DNA of 38,292 bases from Thermoflexales bacterium (GTDB taxonomy: Bacteria > Chloroflexota > Anaerolineae > J036 > Brachytrichaceae): positions 1 through 38,292 of the forward strand of contig JANWVJ010000009.1 in assembly GCA_025056895.1 (NCBI GenBank), written 5' to 3'. This document shows positions 16,784 through 24,587 of the stretch, one piece after another. The stretch's first letter is position 1; the number at the start of each line of letters is the position of its first letter. The notes beneath the pieces were generated by a model that was not told the origin of the DNA, searched no databases, and saw nothing but the letters and a program-made list of their open reading frames with translations. A program made the position numbers and the translations under genes.

Positions 16784-16880
16784 TCCGACATCGATTAGGC
16801 CGGCGGCAGTCGGATGATTGCCATCCTCTCGCCAACGTTGCGCCGTTCACGTCGAGCGGCGTATTTAAGGAGGCAAGTCG

Positions 16881-18149
16881 ATGGCTTTCGTCAGGCAACT
16901 TCTCAATAAGCCGGTCACCGACACAGAGGGCGAATCGGTCGGCATTTTGACAGATATCATCGCTTCACGACTGGGCGCCATTCCGCAGCCGGCTCTGCGA
17001 GCCTTGTCCATCAAACGCGGGCAGACATCGATCTGTGTGCCGATCCATGACACAACAGCTCTAGACAGCCCTACCCCGCCCCACACGATCATCCTGCACC
17101 ATCGTTTGCGCGACATCCCTGCTTACCATCCTTCCGAGCAGGACTTGCATCTGGCGCGCGACGTGTTGGACAAGCAGATCATTGACATCAACGGCGCGCG
17201 CGTTGTGCGCGTGAGCGACGTGGAAGTGGCCAAATTAAACGGCCATTTTTACATTGTGAATGTCGATGTGGGCGGACGTGGCTGGATGCGACGACTGCGA
17301 ACCAGTCCGCTGGTCAAGTCAATCGCTCAGCGGCTAGGGCGGCCTTTGCCGGAGGGGATCATTGCCTGGCGCGATGTCGAGTTTCTGCCGGATACACACC
17401 GCATGCAACTCAAAGTGCCCGGCAGCAAAATGGCAGAGCTGCATCCGGCCGATATCGCCGAGATTATCAGTCAGTTGAACCGCGCCGAAGGCGGCCTGGT
17501 GCTGCAGCAACTGGATGTCAAGACGGTCGCCGACACTTTGGAAGAAGTTGAGCCGGAGTTCCAGGCCAGCTTAGTGGAATCGATGCCGGACGAAAAGGTC
17601 GCCGACGTGTTGGAAGAGATGTCACCCGACGCTGCCGCCGACCTGCTGGCCGAGCTACCCGAAGATCGCAGCGCAGAAATCCTCAATCTGATGGAACGTG
17701 AAGACGCAGAGGATGTGCGCGAGCTGTTGAAATATCCAGACGATTCGGCCGGCGGCCTGATGACCACCGATTACTTCACAGTCGGGCCGGATTTGACGGC
17801 CGGCCAGGCGATTGATTTGCTGCGCCAATCGGCGGATGAAGTTGGATCGGTGTCTTACATATATGTGACCGACCAAAACGGTACTTTGATCGGCGTGCTT
17901 TCTTTGCAAGAGCTGGTGCTGGCCCAGCCAAACACGCTGGTGCGCGATATCATGCATCGCCGGTTTGTCCACCTCAACCTGATGGACAGCCAAGACGTGG
18001 CGGCCAAACTGATTGCCAAGTACAGTTTAACGGCGTTGCCGGTGCTGGACGCAGAAGGTAAGTTGCGCGGCATCGTTACAGCCGACGATGCGCTGGACAA
18101 AATCATCCCCACTGCCTGGAAGAAGCGGCTGCCGAAGTTTCATCACTGA
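16881..18149 (+). CDS. Soluble PRC-barrel / MgtE_N / CBS-pair protein under M-box control
   Basis: 422 residues. Order: PRC-barrel-like segment (about 1-60, LLNKPVTDTEGESVGILTD), second PRC-like segment (about 92-150, LDKQIIDINGARVVRVSDV), MgtE N-terminal superhelix (about 185-290, with repeated LEEMSPDAAADLLAELPEDR-type helices), and two CBS domains (about 300-415; GGLMTTDYFTV ... TALPVLDAEGKLRGIVT). These are the cytosolic gating parts of the MgtE magnesium channel, but the five-helix membrane domain is absent and the protein ends after the CBS pair. AAGGAGG 7 bases before the ATG makes the start firm. With the riboswitch, the context indicates a Mg2+-responsive regulator or partner of a transporter elsewhere; such proteins are often linked to Nramp-type carriers (family knowledge). 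Confidence 0.87.
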   Translation: MAFVRQLLNKPVTDTEGESVGILTDIIASRLGAIPQPALRALSIKRGQTSICVPIHDTTALDSPTPPHTIILHHRLRDIPAYHPSEQDLHLARDVLDKQIIDINGARVVRVSDVEVAKLNGHFYIVNVDVGGRGWMRRLRTSPLVKSIAQRLGRPLPEGIIAWRDVEFLPDTHRMQLKVPGSKMAELHPADIAEIISQLNRAEGGLVLQQLDVKTVADTLEEVEPEFQASLVESMPDEKVADVLEEMSPDAAADLLAELPEDRSAEILNLMEREDAEDVRELLKYPDDSAGGLMTTDYFTVGPDLTAGQAIDLLRQSADEVGSVSYIYVTDQNGTLIGVLSLQELVLAQPNTLVRDIMHRRFVHLNLMDSQDVAAKLIAKYSLTALPVLDAEGKLRGIVTADDALDKIIPTAWKKRLPKFHH

Positions 18150-18150
18150 T

Positions 18151-18780
18151 TCACAGTCTGGGCGTCAGACCGAGCCGGGCACAAAGCTCACGGTATCCCT
18201 GCACACCGAGCGCCAGGCTGACCTCTTCAGCATACACTTGGATGATGGGCTGCGGCGCATCCGCCGGCTGAGAGCAGCTTCCGCCACGCTCAAATAAGTC
18301 GTTGCTTTCATCCAGCAGCAAGCGCCGCTGCGCGCCATCCCACTCGTCCACGAGGGGAAAGAGGCAACAGTAATACGGCTTGAGTTCCCAGGCCGACATG
18401 TTATGCGCCACGCAGGCAACTTGAATCGCGCAGCGACGGTCCTCAGGGCGCAGAAAGACACACGTTTCTCCACTGGGATGAGTTGGATCGGTCACTGTAG
18501 TGGTGCCGGTGTAGGCGCCAGAGGGCATGTGGTCGTCCTCATGATACTCGGCAAACCAGGCGTCGGGATTACGTCGCTCAGCGGGCAGGTAGGGCGCAAT
18601 CAACTCAGCATGTTCACGGATGCGCCGAGCTTGGCCGACATCAAGCCATACGCCATCACTACAACACCGCGCTTGGCATTGATGAACATCGCAACGACGA
18701 ACCGGTTTTGAAGACAGGAGGGACGAGTCGATTAGGGTGTCATCGATGAAGACAGGATTGGGGAGCACATCGCTGCTCAT
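18151..18780 (-). CDS. DUF3109 family cysteine-rich protein
   Basis: 209 residues. Rich in cysteine with a leading CDVHQCQARCCSDGVWL cluster, then CVFL, RRCAIQVAC and a YYCCLFP motif, the pattern of DUF3109/YkgJ-like proteins thought to bind a metal or iron-sulfur cluster. Biochemical function is unknown. It has no signal peptide. It is convergent with the MgtE-like gene (one base between stops). A perfect TATAAT ends 8 bases before the ATG and no purine-rich ribosome site is present, so the message is probably leaderless. Confidence 0.8.
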   Translation of the reverse strand: MSSDVLPNPVFIDDTLIDSSLLSSKPVRRCDVHQCQARCCSDGVWLDVGQARRIREHAELIAPYLPAERRNPDAWFAEYHEDDHMPSGAYTGTTTVTDPTHPSGETCVFLRPEDRRCAIQVACVAHNMSAWELKPYYCCLFPLVDEWDGAQRRLLLDESNDLFERGGSCSQPADAPQPIIQVYAEEVSLALGVQGYRELCARLGLTPRL

Positions 18781-18788
18781 GAGAGGAG

Positions 18789-18794
18789 ATTATA
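18789..18794 (-). promoter_or_regulatory. -10 box for a leaderless DUF3109 transcript
   Basis: On the minus strand TATAAT is followed by CTCCTCTC and the ATG at 18780, so transcription would start at or within a base or two of the start codon. No good -35 hexamer is seen at 16-18 bases upstream, which lowers confidence. Confidence 0.45.
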
Positions 18795-18895
18795 AAGTGC
18801 GGAGACGTTGCCGTGTGTAGGGCAAATAAAGATGCGCTTCTTTGTTGAGGCAAAATCAAGCGGCTGAGTTGCTATTTCTCCTCCACCTAACTCTT

Positions 18896-18928
18896 TCCCT
18901 CACCCTAACCTTCTCCCAAAGGGAGAGG
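18896..18928. repeat. Short intergenic palindrome-containing repeat (CTCACCCTAACC...CTCCCAAAGGGAG type)
   Basis: The stretch runs CCCTCACCCTAACC, then TCTCCC-AAA-GGGAGA. This composite is a form commonly met between genes in many GC-rich bacteria, where it is present in multiple copies; only one copy is visible here. The TCTCCC/GGGAGA arms form a six-pair hairpin with a three-base loop. It lies in the 241-base gap between the DUF3109 protein and glutamate dehydrogenase. Confidence 0.45.
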
Positions 18929-18941
18929 AAAACAGCCACAC

Positions 18942-18984
18942 AAAAGAGAGACTGTGTGGGTGAAAGCAAAGCCTTCACCCACAC
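18942..18984 (-). terminator. Intrinsic terminator downstream of gdhA
   Basis: Perfect 11-base arms GTGTGGGTGAA (18954-18964) and TTCACCCACAC (18974-18984) enclose a nine-base loop. Read on the minus strand the hairpin is followed by AGTCTCTCTTTTG, a T-rich tail. It sits 37 bases after the gdhA stop. Confidence 0.6.
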
Positions 18985-19021
18985 CTATGACAATCAGCGA
19001 TGGTTCAAGGCGGAGTGTGGC

Positions 19022-20356
19022 CTATGGATACAGCCCGCGCGTCATCGTCGCTTCGGCCACCCGTCCGATGCCAAGCACCAGCGCAGCGTTGCGCATGGTG
19101 GTGTTCAACTCTTTGGCGCGGTTGTAGACATCATGGAAGCTGCGCACCATGATGCGCCGCAACTGATCGGTGACGGTTTCTTCCTCCCAGAAGAGTTGTT
19201 GTAAGTCTTGCACCCACTCGAAATAAGACACCACGACGCCGCCGGCGTTGCACAAAATGTCCGGGATAACGATCAAACCCATATCCTTGAGAATGGCATC
19301 GGCCTCCGGTGTAGTTGGGCCGTTGGCGCCTTCGGCGACCAGCTTGCGGGCGCGCACACGCGGTGCGGTCACGCGAGTAAGCTGATTCTCGGTGGCGGCG
19401 GGCACCAGGATATCGCACGGCAGCGCCAGCAATTCGTCGTTGGTAATCTGTTCGGCCTCACTGAAGCCGACCACGGTGCGGAACTCCTTCACGTACTGCA
19501 ACAGCTTGGGGATATTGAGGCCGGCTGGGTTGTAGATACCGCCTTCAATGTCGCTGACGGCTACTACCTTACAACCCATCTGATGAGCGGTCAGCGCTGT
19601 AATCGAGCCGACGTTGCCGAAACCCTGCACCACTACCTCGGCGCCGGCCAACTGCCAGCCAAACGTCTTGAAGGCTTCTGCAACCGTAAACATCACACCG
19701 CGCCCGGTTGCTTCGAGACGGCCAGCCGAGCCACCGATGTTCACCGGCTTTCCGGTCACCACTGCCGGCACCGAGTAGCCGTGATGCATCGAGTAGGTGT
19801 CCATAATCCAAGCCATGATTTGCGGATTCGTGCCCATATCCGGCGCAGGAACATCGCGGTCAGGGCCGAGCAACATGGCAATTTCGGTAGCATACCGGCG
19901 GGTGAGGCCCTCTAGCTCATGCAGCGAAAGCTGGCGCGGATCACAAATGACGCCGCCTTTTGCACCGCCATAGGGAATATTGACAACAGCGCATTTCCAG
20001 GTCATCCACATTGCCAACGCACGCACCTCATCCAGGTCAACGTGTGGGCTATACCGGATGCCGCCTTTCGAGGGGCCGCGCGCCGTGTTGTGATGCACGC
20101 GGTAACCGGTGAATATGCGCACCGACCCGTCATCCATTTTGACCGGGAACGTCACGGTCAGCTCGCGCTTACAACGCTTGAGCATTTCGATAATGCCGGC
20201 CTTCAAGTTCAGAAAGGGTATAGCGCAATCAAACTGGCGCAGCGCCATTTGATACGGGTTCTCGACAGGCTGCGAAGCACGAGAAGGTGTCTTGCCTTCA
20301 GAAGAGATAGCAGAGGACACTGCCGCTTCCGACTGTGGCAAGTTTTGGATCGTCAT
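19022..20356 (-). CDS. gdhA: Glutamate (Glu/Leu/Phe/Val family) dehydrogenase
   Basis: 444 residues from the ATG at 20356, which has GGAGG 7 bases upstream; the open frame continues 40 codons further but those contain the promoter and leader. It interconverts glutamate with 2-oxoglutarate and ammonia. Visible motifs: substrate-binding [18 protein letters not shown] with catalytic lysine at residue 133, [14 protein letters not shown], the dinucleotide-binding GFGNVGS, and [12 protein letters not shown]. The length suits the hexameric small-subunit type. It stands alone, with its own promoter and terminator. Confidence 0.95.
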   Translation of the reverse strand: MTIQNLPQSEAAVSSAISSEGKTPSRASQPVENPYQMALRQFDCAIPFLNLKAGIIEMLKRCKRELTVTFPVKMDDGSVRIFTGYRVHHNTARGPSKGGIRYSPHVDLDEVRALAMWMTWKCAVVNIPYGGAKGGVICDPRQLSLHELEGLTRRYATEIAMLLGPDRDVPAPDMGTNPQIMAWIMDTYSMHHGYSVPAVVTGKPVNIGGSAGRLEATGRGVMFTVAEAFKTFGWQLAGAEVVVQGFGNVGSITALTAHQMGCKVVAVSDIEGGIYNPAGLNIPKLLQYVKEFRTVVGFSEAEQITNDELLALPCDILVPAATENQLTRVTAPRVRARKLVAEGANGPTTPEADAILKDMGLIVIPDILCNAGGVVVSYFEWVQDLQQLFWEEETVTDQLRRIMVRSFHDVYNRAKELNTTMRNAALVLGIGRVAEATMTRGLYP

Positions 20357-20438
20357 GGATCTTCCTCCAGAGATTGAACTGAGCAGATAGCTTCGACTCA
20401 GTCTGCGCATCTCGGCGCAGATGCTACCTGCATTGTCC

Positions 20439-20466
20439 ATTGTATGTCTGTCAGCCGTTTCGACAA
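20439..20466 (-). promoter_or_regulatory. Promoter of gdhA
   Basis: On the minus strand TTGTCG (20466-20461), 16 bases and TACAAT (20444-20439). The start of transcription would be near 20432, leaving about 75 untranslated bases. That leader contains GCATCT-GCGCCG-AGATGC, a six-pair hairpin that could have a regulatory role. Confidence 0.55.
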
Positions 20467-20582
20467 TTGACGACACCCTGGCACACCGACCTGGCCGGTG
20501 GTCTGAGATAGATTAGAGATAACCGGCAACACACGCCGGCAGCACGGCGCCAACAGCGCAAGGCTGTGGTGCAATCACTTGA

Positions 20583-20600
20583 CGGCGCGTTCTCGCGCCG
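20583..20600 (-). terminator. Hairpin after the cytochrome oxidase pair
   Basis: CGGCGCG-TTCT-CGCGCCG forms seven perfect pairs with a four-base loop, starting two bases after the subunit IV stop. There is no T run on either strand, so it may act as an RNA-stability hairpin or a factor-dependent stop rather than an intrinsic terminator. Confidence 0.35.
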
Positions 20601-20601
20601 C

Positions 20602-20898
20602 TCAGGTCAGCAACACCACGATCAGAAAGACGGCAAAGGCAGCCGGCGTCACAAAGATCAAGCCGTAGATCGGCTTTTCGTAGCGCAGATGCATGTAATA
20701 CAGAGCAACAAGGCTGGCTTTGACAAACGAAAGCGCCAACAGCACCGGAACAACTGACTGGTGTGGAATACCCGGCACAATAGCAAGAGCCACTTCGATG
20801 ACTGTGGCGATCGTCAAGACGGCAAACACGATGAGCGGGTTCGTATAACGATGAGCCGGCACATGTTGGGCCGGCGCAACAGGTTTCACATCTTGCAT
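20602..20898 (-). CDS. Cytochrome c oxidase subunit IV (small membrane subunit)
   Basis: 98 residues from the ATG at 20898 (a GTG at 20919 would add seven). After a short soluble head (HRYTNPL) there are three hydrophobic helices: LIVFAVLTIATVIEVALAIV, VVPVLLALSFVKASLVALYYMHL and LIFVTPAAFAVFLIVVLLT. The KASLVALYYMHLRYE signature is typical of the prokaryotic COX4 family of aa3/caa3 oxidases. It follows subunit III by 43 bases and completes a III-IV pair; subunits I and II are not in the window. Confidence 0.85.
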   Translation of the reverse strand: MQDVKPVAPAQHVPAHRYTNPLIVFAVLTIATVIEVALAIVPGIPHQSVVPVLLALSFVKASLVALYYMHLRYEKPIYGLIFVTPAAFAVFLIVVLLT

Positions 20899-20941
20899 AT
20901 CCACATTACCCCACAACACACGATCAGCGCGCCAGAGGGCA

Positions 20942-21556
20942 TCAGATCAAGTAAACGATGGTGAAGATCAAAATCCAGACCAAATCCACGAAATGCCAGT
21001 ACAAGCCAAACATTTCGACGGTGGTGTAGTTTTCGGACGTGTAAGCGCCCTGGCGCGCGCGCGCAATCAGCATTGCCGCCCAGACCACCCCCACGAGCAC
21101 GTGCAAGCCGTGCAAGCCGGTCAGCACAAAGAAAGCCGTGCCGAACGGATCGCCAAAGCCGTGACCCAGATCGACTATGAAATGCTTGTATTCAATGGCC
21201 TGGCCGCCAAGAAACAAGGCGCCCAGCGCAGCACTGATCCCCAAGAAGAGCGCTAGCCGGTCGCGCTGATTGCGCATGCGAATGGCATCGATACCTAGTA
21301 CAACGGTCAAGCTGCTTGCCAAGAGCGCAAAGGTGTTCACGCTGGCAAGTAGGATGCTCCCCAGTTCATGTTCAGGCCAAGTTGCAGCGTAGCCTTTAAC
21401 AACCAAAAAGCCGCCGATCAATCCGCAGAAGATCAGCAACTCTGAAGCGAGGAAAAGCCAGAACCCCAGCCGGCGATTAACTTGGGCTTCGCGCTCTGCC
21501 TTTCCCACACTCAATGCAGGTTCATTTGTTCCGACCAACACAGATGCCCTTTCCAT
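20942..21556 (-). CDS. Cytochrome c oxidase subunit III
   Basis: 204 residues from the ATG at 21556; the longer open frame to 21697 adds atypical sequence that runs towards the nitrilase. Five transmembrane helices are seen, the form of subunit III lacking the first two helices, with the motifs LGFWLFLASELLIFCGLI, EYKHF, GLHGLHVLVGVVW and YWHFVDLVWI, all characteristic. It is part of a heme-copper oxidase in the membrane, where it stabilises subunit I. It heads the minus-strand pair III-IV. TAAAAT lies 9 bases before the ATG and no ribosome site is visible, so this may be another leaderless start. The gene upstream is divergent, so the pair is an orphan. Confidence 0.9.
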   Translation of the reverse strand: MERASVLVGTNEPALSVGKAEREAQVNRRLGFWLFLASELLIFCGLIGGFLVVKGYAATWPEHELGSILLASVNTFALLASSLTVVLGIDAIRMRNQRDRLALFLGISAALGALFLGGQAIEYKHFIVDLGHGFGDPFGTAFFVLTGLHGLHVLVGVVWAAMLIARARQGAYTSENYTTVEMFGLYWHFVDLVWILIFTIVYLI

Positions 21557-21702
21557 CGCGCTGTATTTTAACAGCCATTTCATGTAGACTTCGACAACTG
21601 GTCGGCCATCTTCAGCAGCTTGAATCTCTCGCGTGAAGCGGGTAGGAATGGCTGTGAACAGGCAGCCGCTAAAACTGTGTTCAGAGGAGCCAATCAAATA
21701 AC

Positions 21703-22515
21703 ATGCGAGAAGTCACCGTCGCGGTCATTCAAATGGACACCAAACTCGGCGAGCCGGAAGCGAATCTGGCCAAGATGTCCGAGTTTGTGCGCAAGGTCAC
21801 CAACGAGCAGAAGGTTGATCTAATCCTATTTCCTGAGTTGGCCACCACCGGCTATGAGTGCGGTGTGAAGTTCACACAGCTTACCCAACGCGTACCGGGG
21901 CCGGCGGTCAACGTGATGGCGCAGCGGGCCAACGAAACGGCGACCCACATTGCGTTTGGCATCGCCACCAAAGAGCGCGTCGAAAGCATTCTCTTCAACT
22001 CAGCCGTGCTGGTCGGCCCAGAGGGGGATGTGGTACATCACTATCGGAAATTGCATCTGCGAGGGGAGGAACAAATGCTGTTTCGGCCGGGCTTTCGCTT
22101 GGAGCCGGCAGAAACGCCGGCAGGACTGATCGGCTTGCAAATCGGATGGGACATCGCCTTCCCAGAAGGTGTGCGCAGTTTGTGTTTGGACGGAGCAGAG
22201 GTGATCTTGGTCAGCGCAGCCTGGGAAGCGGCGCGAGCAGCGGAATGGCGCACGTTTATTTCGGCCCGCGCGGCTGAAAATGCGTGCTTTGTGTGCGCCG
22301 CGAATCGCATTGGCGAGGAGCCGGCCACAACGTTTTGCGGGGAGAGCATGATCGTTGGCCCACGCGGCCAAGTGATCGTCGATCTGGACGAGTCCACCGA
22401 AGGCTACATCGTCGCCAAGCTGAATTTGGATGAGAATCGGCGCATCCGCGAGGAAACGCAAATCTTTCAGACTCGGCAGCCACTGAGTTATCGCAGCATC
22501 GTGCGGAAATATTGA
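21703..22515 (+). CDS. Nitrilase-superfamily protein lacking the catalytic cysteine
   Basis: 270 residues with the carbon-nitrogen hydrolase fold. The catalytic Glu is E45 (FPELATTGY) and the Lys is K116 (HYRKLHLR), but the nucleophile site, normally (I)CYDxxFPE, reads IGWDIAFPE: residue 148 is Gly (codon GGA at 22144-22146). The surrounding region, including SAAW and AAENACFVCAANR, is well conserved, so it is the right alignment position. Without the cysteine, amide hydrolysis by the standard mechanism is not possible; it may bind a ligand, regulate a partner, or be inactive. GAGGAG lies 13 bases before the ATG. It is divergent from the oxidase pair and convergent with the CorA operon. Confidence 0.88.
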   Translation: MREVTVAVIQMDTKLGEPEANLAKMSEFVRKVTNEQKVDLILFPELATTGYECGVKFTQLTQRVPGPAVNVMAQRANETATHIAFGIATKERVESILFNSAVLVGPEGDVVHHYRKLHLRGEEQMLFRPGFRLEPAETPAGLIGLQIGWDIAFPEGVRSLCLDGAEVILVSAAWEAARAAEWRTFISARAAENACFVCAANRIGEEPATTFCGESMIVGPRGQVIVDLDESTEGYIVAKLNLDENRRIREETQIFQTRQPLSYRSIVRKY

Positions 22516-22533
22516 GTGAGCGGACAAGTGCGC

Positions 22534-23493
22534 CTATCCGCCGTGTAGACCAACGAAACGCAGAGACTCAGCCAATGCCGCGCGCGCGGGCCGGCTGTTG
22601 GTCGCCAGGACGGCGCGCCGGCGCAAACCGCGTTCGTCTTCAAACTCGATACGCAGCGCCGGCAACGCACCATATCGCGTAGCAACCACCGTCTCATCAA
22701 CGGACAGAAGGCGACGGCAAATCACCGCCCATTCTGCGTGAGAGTCTGCAGAACTGAAAGTCGCCTCGGCGCGCGTAGCGGAAAATACAGCCGGCGCTTG
22801 GCGTAGAAACACAGCTCGAAATGGCCGCCCCAAATCGCCGAACCACAGCAACGACGGCGCATCGGGTGCAGGGGCCGGTTTGATGAACGGGAGACCGAAG
22901 GCGTAGTCTGCACGACGCGCATACCACGCCACCCCTAATGCCCCCAACGCTAATGCCAAAACAAACAAGCTCAGTTGTGCCAAACGATTCATCAAGGCAA
23001 GATTAGGCGGGTCTCCGACCTCCAGGTAGTAGGTCGGCTGCTGGCCGGTGCCGGGGACGATACGTCCAACCAGTGTTACCGTTGCGCCTCCCTGCGGCAG
23101 GGGCGGCAGGTTTTGATCGAGCACGAACAAAGGGTCATAAGCGCCTTCACCTAGCATAGGGATATACCGGCCACCTCGCAAGGGAACTCCAAGCGCCGTC
23201 AGCTCGGTCTGATAGGCTGCTTCGGGCAACAGCGTGCCGGTGACGCGAACGTAGCGGCCGATGCTGGCGCTGGTCACATCACGAACGGCCATGGTGTAGA
23301 TGGTGGTGTCTTCACTTTGGATCGGCCGAGCTAATGCGAGGCCAACCAGCGTCAGCACTACCACAATCGCCAGCGCAACTTTGACCACGCGGCTGTGTTG
23401 CACAGCATATATCCCGTGCGCCAGGGCATCGAGCGCCCGCACCAGGCGGTGCGATAGCGGGATGAACACGCGAGTTGACGGCCGGCCTATCAT
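22534..23493 (-). CDS. Membrane protein of unknown function, two transmembrane helices
   Basis: About 319 residues. Hydrophobic segments near residues 38-57 (VVKVALAIVVVLTLVGLALA) and 175-195 (LSLFVLALALGALGVAWYA) frame an outer domain of about 110 residues that has an OB-like look (IGRYVRVTGTLLPE ... GATVTLVGRIVPG). The C-terminal 130 residues are soluble. I do not recognise the family. The ATG at 23493 lies 17 bases beyond the corA stop; a GTG at 23520 overlapping corA is an alternative. It is the last gene of the operon starting with the L,D-transpeptidase, suggesting a cell-envelope role by context only. Confidence 0.6.
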   Translation of the reverse strand: MIGRPSTRVFIPLSHRLVRALDALAHGIYAVQHSRVVKVALAIVVVLTLVGLALARPIQSEDTTIYTMAVRDVTSASIGRYVRVTGTLLPEAAYQTELTALGVPLRGGRYIPMLGEGAYDPLFVLDQNLPPLPQGGATVTLVGRIVPGTGQQPTYYLEVGDPPNLALMNRLAQLSLFVLALALGALGVAWYARRADYAFGLPFIKPAPAPDAPSLLWFGDLGRPFRAVFLRQAPAVFSATRAEATFSSADSHAEWAVICRRLLSVDETVVATRYGALPALRIEFEDERGLRRRAVLATNSRPARAALAESLRFVGLHGG

Positions 23494-23510
23494 TCGTTCG
23501 TCGCACCAGC

Positions 23511-24587
23511 TTACCACCACCCACGCCGCCGGATGTAGAAAATCATCCCTGCCGGGATGGCAATCATCGCTGCCACGGTAAGCACAAATAGCACAAGCGG
23601 TTCGATTTGGTGAACCACCTCGGTAGCGCCACCGAAGAAGTTCATCCCGAAGAAGCCGGTGATGAAGCTCAGCGGCATGAACAGGGTTGTGACAATCGTA
23701 AGCGCTTTCATCACCTGATTGGTGCGATTGGCTGTGACCGAGAGGTAGGTTTCAAGCGAGCCGGAAGTCAGATCGCGCAGTGATTCGTTCAGATCGGCCA
23801 TCCGCACATAGTGATCGTACACATCTCGGAAATACACGCGTTCTTTGGGGTCAATGACTGGATAATCATCGCGGGCCAGCTTGTTCAGCACTTCGCGTTG
23901 GGGGCTGAGCACACGCCGCAGATGCGAGACAGCCCGGCGAATGCGCAAGGCTCGATTGAGCATCGGGCCAGAGGGTCGCTCGAACAACTCCTCCTGCACT
24001 TCATCCATCGCATCTTCGATGGCGTCCATGCACGGCATATAGTCGGCGGCAATAGCGTCACAGATTTCATACAGCAAAAAGTCCGGTCCGCGCCGGCTAT
24101 GGCGTTCATCGCGCAGCGCATTCTGCCAGGCGCGGTCAATGGCCGGCGTTGGCTTAACGTGGTAGGTCACGAGGGACTCTCTGGAGAGGAAGATGTCCAC
24201 CTCTTGCGTATCCACCTCTTCTAGCGTCGGCTCCCAAGCCACAGCGTGCAACACGATATACAAGTGCGCTCCCCAATCGTCGATCTTGGGGACGTGACTT
24301 TCGATCAAGGCGTCATCGACGGCCAGCGGATGAAAGGCAAACACTTGGCGCAAGACACGCTCAGCCTGGGAGGGGTAGGCTTGCCCCCGCTCGGTATGAT
24401 GAGCTAATTGTTTGGCGTCTGCATCGGACGGGAAGAGATCAACCCACACCATCCGCATACCGTTGCTTTGTTTGGCTGCGGCCAGCAATGCCGGCAGCTC
24501 GTCGATGGCATTTGTAGTTCGCACGATGCCGTCGCCATCGCGATACAAGATGCGCACCACGCATCCATCACTGGGAGTTGTCTGCAT
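23511..24587 (-). CDS. corA: CorA-family magnesium/cobalt transporter
   Basis: About 358 residues. Long soluble N-terminal funnel domain (HPLAVDDALIESHVPKIDDW, a conserved CorA segment), the stalk helix (SVTANRTNQVMKALTIVTTLFMPLSFITG) and the selectivity motif GMN in GFFGMNFFGG, followed by a second helix and a basic tail (YIRRRGWW). Works as a pentamer in the membrane. The ATG at 24587 has GAGG 9 bases upstream and overlaps the lgt-like gene by 20 bases; a TTG at 24602 is less likely. It has no M-box of its own, unlike the MgtE-like gene of this window. Confidence 0.93.
   Translation of the reverse strand: MQTTPSDGCVVRILYRDGDGIVRTTNAIDELPALLAAAKQSNGMRMVWVDLFPSDADAKQLAHHTERGQAYPSQAERVLRQVFAFHPLAVDDALIESHVPKIDDWGAHLYIVLHAVAWEPTLEEVDTQEVDIFLSRESLVTYHVKPTPAIDRAWQNALRDERHSRRGPDFLLYEICDAIAADYMPCMDAIEDAMDEVQEELFERPSGPMLNRALRIRRAVSHLRRVLSPQREVLNKLARDDYPVIDPKERVYFRDVYDHYVRMADLNESLRDLTSGSLETYLSVTANRTNQVMKALTIVTTLFMPLSFITGFFGMNFFGGATEVVHQIEPLVLFVLTVAAMIAIPAGMIFYIRRRGWW

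Noticed and set aside
20357-20476. N-terminal extension of glutamate dehydrogenase
   Set aside because: It contains the promoter boxes, and the ATG at 20356 has a strong GGAGG site.
21557-21697. 47-residue N-terminal extension of oxidase subunit III
   Set aside because: It lacks similarity to the family and runs almost into the divergent nitrilase start.
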